A stretch of DNA of 23,498 bases from QHCF01 sp003244275 (GTDB taxonomy: Bacteria; Actinomycetota; Acidimicrobiia; Acidimicrobiales; QHCF01), in assembly GCA_036806345.1 (NCBI GenBank), contig DAIROT010000035.1, positions 1-23,498 on the forward strand. Reading direction: 5' to 3'. This document shows, one piece after another, positions 20,490 to 23,498 of this stretch. The translations under genes were made by a program, and so were the position numbers. Position 1 is the first letter of the stretch. Every line of letters starts with the position of its first letter. The notes beneath the pieces are model-generated. The model did not search any database, was not told the DNA's origin, and saw nothing but the letters and a program-made list of their open reading frames with translations.

Positions 20490-21389
20490 GTGGCCGAGAG
20501 TCCAGACGACGCCGGTTGGGTAGTGGGCGAGTTCACCCGGTCCCTCACCGGCCTGGCTGACGCCACCGTGGAGGCCTACCGCCGGGACGTGGGCGCCTTC
20601 GTCACCTGGGCCGAGCGCGCCGGCCTGGCCGGCCCGGAGGGCGTGGACCGACTCCTGTTGCGCCGCTACCTTGCCTACCTGGCCACCCGCCGCTACGCCC
20701 GGCGGAGCATCGCCCGCAAGGCGGCCGCCCTGCGCCGGTACTTCGCCTGGCTACGCCACCGCCAGCTGATCAATGCCGATCCCTCAGCCCGCCTGTCCGC
20801 CCCGTCTGGAGAGGCCAGGCTGCCCCGGGTGCTGAGTCCCTCGGAGGCGGCCAGTCTCCTCGGCGGTCCACCTGAGGCAGCCCAGCAGGCGGACGCCGTG
20901 CGGCTTCGCGACGATGCCGTGCTGGAACTGCTCTATGGCAGCGGCCTGAGGGTGGGAGAATTGTGTGGGCTCGGCCCCGACGGCCTCGATCTGGACCGGA
21001 GCACGGTCACCGTGTGGGGGAAGGGCTCCAAGCAGCGGCGGGTACCGATGAACGAGCTGACGGTGGCAGCGTTGCAGGCCTGGATGCAGCGGGGCCGGTC
21101 TCACCTGGCTGGCCCAGAGACGCCCGACGACGCCGTATTCGTCAATCGTCGGGGTCGGCGCCTGGGACCCCGAGACGTAAGGCGCATCCTCGACCGGCGG
21201 GCCAGCGCCCCCACCTACCCCCACGCCCTGCGCCACAGCTTCGCCACCCACCTGCTCGACGGGGGAGCAGACCTTCGGGTGGTCCAGGAGCTGCTCGGCC
21301 ACTCCAGCCTCCAGACCACTCAGATCTACACCCACGTCAGCAAGGAGCGTCTCATCGGTGTCTACGGCCAGACCCACCCCAGGGCCTGA
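20490..21389 (+). CDS. xerC: Tyrosine recombinase XerC/XerD type
   Basis: A 299-aa tyrosine recombinase of the length usual for chromosomal Xer proteins. The N-terminal SAM-like DNA-binding domain (about 10-95) contains TVEAYRRDVGAF and RKAAALRRYFAWL. The catalytic domain has Arg154 in SGLRVGEL, Lys178 in GKGSKQRRVP, His245-x2-Arg248 in HALRHSFATHLLDGGADLRVVQELLGH, His271 and the nucleophile Tyr280 in TTQIYTHVS. It would resolve chromosome dimers at dif during division. No dif-like site or mobile element was seen nearby, and its position two genes before rpsB matches the usual actinobacterial xerC location, which favours the housekeeping role. GTG 20490 is supported by the -10 hexamer. A 16-bp hairpin begins within its last codons. 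Confidence 0.93.
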   Translation: MAESPDDAGWVVGEFTRSLTGLADATVEAYRRDVGAFVTWAERAGLAGPEGVDRLLLRRYLAYLATRRYARRSIARKAAALRRYFAWLRHRQLINADPSARLSAPSGEARLPRVLSPSEAASLLGGPPEAAQQADAVRLRDDAVLELLYGSGLRVGELCGLGPDGLDLDRSTVTVWGKGSKQRRVPMNELTVAALQAWMQRGRSHLAGPETPDDAVFVNRRGRRLGPRDVRRILDRRASAPTYPHALRHSFATHLLDGGADLRVVQELLGHSSLQTTQIYTHVSKERLIGVYGQTHPRA

Positions 21390-21420
21390 CTGCTGGGGGG
21401 ACCGGTCAGGCCCTGGGGTG
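21375..21420. terminator. 16-bp perfect hairpin at the xerC stop
   Basis: The arm at 21375-21390 (CACCCCAGGGCCTGAC) is exactly complementary to 21405-21420, with a 14-nt loop. The left arm includes the xerC TGA (21387-21389); the right arm ends 5 bp before the probable -10 hexamer of the next gene. There is no T-tract. It could end the xerC transcript and so insulate the downstream promoter, or act as a regulatory stem. Confidence 0.65.
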
Positions 21421-21425
21421 CCGCC

Positions 21426-21431
21426 TATGCT
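21426..21431 (+). promoter_or_regulatory. Putative -10 element for leaderless SpoIID-domain gene
   Basis: TATGCT (TANNNT) ends 7 nt before the in-frame GTG 21439. The ATG at 21427 lies inside this hexamer, which argues against it as the translation start. Confidence 0.42.
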
Positions 21432-21438
21432 CGGCGCA

Positions 21439-23259
21439 GTGCTGGGGAGGACACTGCGACGGATGAGTGTCGCCGTGCTGGGGGTTGTCCTCGGTGCCGG
21501 TGGTTTGGCGCTTGGCGCCCGGGCGGTGCCAGCTGGGGCCGATCCCGGCTCGGGCGCGGGTAGCTGGGTGACCAACCAGGTCAGCTTCGAGCCCTTCGGT
21601 GCCCTCACTGACGCCGTCCCGTTCACGGTGGGCGGAGTCGGCAGCTATCGGGGTGGGATCGACGTGGGACCGGGTAATGGGGGCCTGGCGGTGGTCAACA
21701 ACGTCGGCCTGGAGGACTATGTGCAGGGCATCGCCGAGGTGCCCCCCACCTGGCCGGCGGCCGCACTGGAGGCCCAGACCATCGCGGCCCGCACCTACGT
21801 GCTGCACGAGGCGGCCCAGCCGTCCACCGGCCCCCTCCACCCCCAGATCTGTGCCACCGACTCCTGCCAGGTCTATGTGGGCCTGGCCCGGGAGCACGAG
21901 GCGGGGGACGGAGGGTGGGCGGCGGCCGTTCAGGCCACCGCTGGACAGATCGTCGAGTATGGCGGCCAACCGATCCTGGCCATGTACTCCTCATCCAACG
22001 GGGGCCACACGGTGGCCGGCTCGGAGCCGTACCTCAAGTCAGTGCCCGACCCGGAGGATGCCGCCAGCTCCCCGGACAACTTCCGGGTGTCCATTCCCCT
22101 GGCTGACCTGGCCAGCGCCTTTGGGCTGCCCGGACCGGTCACAGGAGTTACCCAGCAGGGCGACCTCGTCACCTTGATCTGGCATTCCAACCAACCATCC
22201 TCACCGGTGTCGCCGGGCTCGGGCCGGCCCGCTGCCGCGCCGAATTCGTCGGCTCCCGCTCCGGCCAATCAGGGTGCCACCGGCGGCCAGCTTCAGCTCG
22301 GATCCACCAGCTTCCGTCAGAAGATCAACTCTGGCGTGCCGGCACCGGCCGGCTTCTCCCAGACCCTGCCCTCGGACCGCTTTCAGATCACCACCTCAGG
22401 CGCCGACCTGATCGTCACCGGCGGCGGTCGGGGCCACGGCATCGGGCTGAGCCAGTATGGCGCCCTGGGCAAGGCCGTCAACCATCAGAGCGCGTCGCAG
22501 ATCCTGGCTGACTACTACGGCGGTTTGCGCCCGAGTGCCCCCGGTCACCTGGCGCCCAGCGTCCGCGTGGGGCTGGCCGACGGCAAAGGTCAGGTATCTG
22601 TTGGTGGCCCGACCCCCTTCCGGGTCCTCGACGGCCAGGGTCACGCCCTGGCGGTGGCCACCACCGGGACCTGGCAGGTCGGGCCGGGCCCAAGGGCGGG
22701 CACGGTGAAGGTGACCGCCGCCCCCGGCCAAGGTGGGACGCCCTCGCTCGACTCACTGGCGGTTGGCCAGCTACAGCCGGGGCAGCCGGCGAGGGTGAAA
22801 TTCCGGCTCTCGGCACCGGCTGCCGTCACCGCCACCGAGCAGGGGCCACCCGGGCAGGCCCCTCCGGTGGACGCCGGGGTGCTGGCCGCCGGTCCATCGA
22901 CGGTCACAGTGCCCACTCCCACCGTGGCCGGGATGTACCGGGTCACCCTCACGGCGGATGCCGGGGGTGGCCGGGCAACCACCGTGGCCCTTTCCTATCG
23001 GGTCGGGAGCCCGGCGGTGACCAGTGGCACGTCATCCGACGCCGGCAGCCAGGCGGGGCTGTCGATCCAGGGGAGGGCCCAGGCGATACGGATCGGTAGA
23101 GCTGCACCCAACGGCTCGGGCGGGGATCGGCTGCCCGTCGCCCTGGTCGGCCTGGGCGCGCTGGGGTTGGCGGGCGCAGCGGTGGCCACCCGAGCCCGAC
23201 GCGATCGTCGGCTGAGACGCCCGGCCGCCAGGCGCGGCGGGGTCCACACCCCCGCCTGA
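21439..23259 (+). CDS. Exported SpoIID-domain protein
   Basis: A 606-aa protein. An Arg-rich n-region and hydrophobic core (GRTLRRMSVAVLGVVLGAGGLALGARA) form a signal peptide or anchor. A SpoIID domain follows, split by a Pro/Ala/Ser-rich insert: VNNVGLEDYVQGIAEVPPTWPAAALEAQTIAARTYVL, CQVYVGL, MYSSSNGGHTVAGSEPYLKSV, then GGGRGHGIGLSQYGALGKAV. The C-terminal half holds Ig-like beta regions, and a final hydrophobic span (LPVALVGLGALGLAGAAVA) precedes a basic tail. SpoIID of Bacillus is a lytic transglycosylase acting on denuded glycan strands; homologues occur in many non-sporulating bacteria and suggest a cell-wall role. The start is uncertain: GTG 21439 fits a leaderless -10, ATG 21427 is in frame just upstream, and ATG 21463 has GGGGAGG 12 nt upstream. 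Confidence 0.88.
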   Translation: MLGRTLRRMSVAVLGVVLGAGGLALGARAVPAGADPGSGAGSWVTNQVSFEPFGALTDAVPFTVGGVGSYRGGIDVGPGNGGLAVVNNVGLEDYVQGIAEVPPTWPAAALEAQTIAARTYVLHEAAQPSTGPLHPQICATDSCQVYVGLAREHEAGDGGWAAAVQATAGQIVEYGGQPILAMYSSSNGGHTVAGSEPYLKSVPDPEDAASSPDNFRVSIPLADLASAFGLPGPVTGVTQQGDLVTLIWHSNQPSSPVSPGSGRPAAAPNSSAPAPANQGATGGQLQLGSTSFRQKINSGVPAPAGFSQTLPSDRFQITTSGADLIVTGGGRGHGIGLSQYGALGKAVNHQSASQILADYYGGLRPSAPGHLAPSVRVGLADGKGQVSVGGPTPFRVLDGQGHALAVATTGTWQVGPGPRAGTVKVTAAPGQGGTPSLDSLAVGQLQPGQPARVKFRLSAPAAVTATEQGPPGQAPPVDAGVLAAGPSTVTVPTPTVAGMYRVTLTADAGGGRATTVALSYRVGSPAVTSGTSSDAGSQAGLSIQGRAQAIRIGRAAPNGSGGDRLPVALVGLGALGLAGAAVATRARRDRRLRRPAARRGGVHTPA

Positions 23260-23280
23260 TCCGGGCGCCCAGACTGAGTG

Positions 23281-23286
23281 TAAGGT
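23281..23286 (+). promoter_or_regulatory. Putative -10 element for rpsB
   Basis: TAAGGT (TANNNT) lies 107 nt before the rpsB ATG, giving a leader of about 100 nt that contains the structured region at 23327-23365. No clear -35 is present. Confidence 0.3.
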
Positions 23287-23326
23287 TTGGCCAGCCCGCC
23301 AGGAGCCTGCCGGGCCAGACATCCGC

Positions 23327-23365
23327 CGTGCGCTCCCACGGTCGCCCAGAAGGGCGCAGCGCATG
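23327..23365 (+). promoter_or_regulatory. Structured rpsB leader element
   Basis: CGTGCGCT (23327-23334) pairs with AGCGCATG (23358-23365). Inside it CGCCC (23343-23347) and GGGCG (23352-23356) close an AGAA loop, leaving an asymmetric internal bulge of 8 nt against 1 nt. The element ends about 15 nt before the ribosome site. It could serve autogenous control by S2 as in other bacterial rpsB leaders, but I do not recognise it as a named motif. Confidence 0.4.
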
Positions 23366-23392
23366 GTTCGTCCAACCGATGGGAGGAGCGCA

Positions 23393-23498
23393 ATGGCCGT
23401 CGTCACCATGAAGCAGTTGTTGGAGGCAGGTGTCCACTTTGGCCACCAGACCCGGCGCTGGAACCCCAAGATGCGTCGTTTCATCTTCGGCGAGCGCA
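23393..23498 (+). CDS. rpsB: 30S ribosomal protein S2, N-terminal part
   Basis: The first 35 codons run off the right edge. The sequence begins MAVVTMKQLLEAGVHFGHQT, then RRWNPKMRRFIFGER, the invariant S2 start that contacts 16S rRNA. ATG 23393 has GGGAGG 6 nt upstream. In actinobacteria rpsB is normally followed by tsf, pyrH and frr, which would lie beyond this window. Confidence 0.97.
   Translation, partial: MAVVTMKQLLEAGVHFGHQTRRWNPKMRRFIFGER

Noticed and set aside
20490..21389. Tyrosine recombinase as an integrase of a mobile element
   Set aside because: Length, motifs and position near rpsB fit chromosomal XerC; no attachment sites, cargo or tRNA target are visible.

Overview
The window is very GC-rich, densely coded, and uses GTG and TTG starts freely. 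Gene content is actinobacterial: Lon, an STAS anti-sigma antagonist, a phosphorolytic GH65 enzyme with its beta-phosphoglucomutase, two PlsC/PlsY-type acyltransferases, DegV, and a chromosomal XerC-type recombinase close to rpsB. An Acidimicrobiia-like lineage is plausible, but that placement is inferred from gene style, not from a marker search. I see no prophage, insertion sequence, CRISPR array, tRNA or rRNA. This is ordinary chromosome with some unusual gene arrangements.

Layout. Bases 1-1512 hold the tail of aroA, translationally coupled (ATGA overlap) to a fused cytidylate kinase/1-acylglycerol-3-phosphate acyltransferase. Bases 1522-4646 (minus strand) hold, in transcription order, a small methyltransferase, an SBP56/methanethiol-oxidase-type protein and an AurF-like diiron oxygenase. 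Bases 4729-8240 (plus) hold a DUF488 protein, then pgmB and GH65, a module that splits an alpha-glucosyl disaccharide with phosphate and channels beta-glucose-1-phosphate to glucose-6-phosphate. Bases 8345-11294 hold lon and an STAS-domain gene, convergent with a second methyltransferase (11315-12250). Bases 12274-15156 (plus) hold msrA, a small conserved protein, a YfcE-type phosphoesterase and a MerA/Lpd-like flavoprotein disulfide reductase.

Bases 15173-17942 hold a divergent pair: a membrane-anchored alpha/beta hydrolase (minus) and a soluble one (plus). Their 76-bp gap carries a 21-bp dyad lying between two facing promoters. Bases 17914-20337 (minus) hold a polytopic membrane protein, a divergent PlsY-like acyltransferase and a DegV/FakB-like fatty-acid-binding protein. 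Bases 20490-23498 (plus) hold xerC, a SpoIID-domain exported protein and the first part of rpsB, with a structured leader before rpsB.

The most general non-coding signal is a recurring TANNNT hexamer placed 6-7 nt before the start codon of at least eight genes that lack a Shine-Dalgarno sequence. This is the arrangement expected for leaderless transcription, and it decides several starts here (17008, 17085, 2493, 21439). The most interesting gene groupings are the methyltransferase/SBP56/diiron cluster, the PlsY-like/DegV pair, and the divergent hydrolase pair. None of these could be tested by database search here, so their joint functions are hypotheses.
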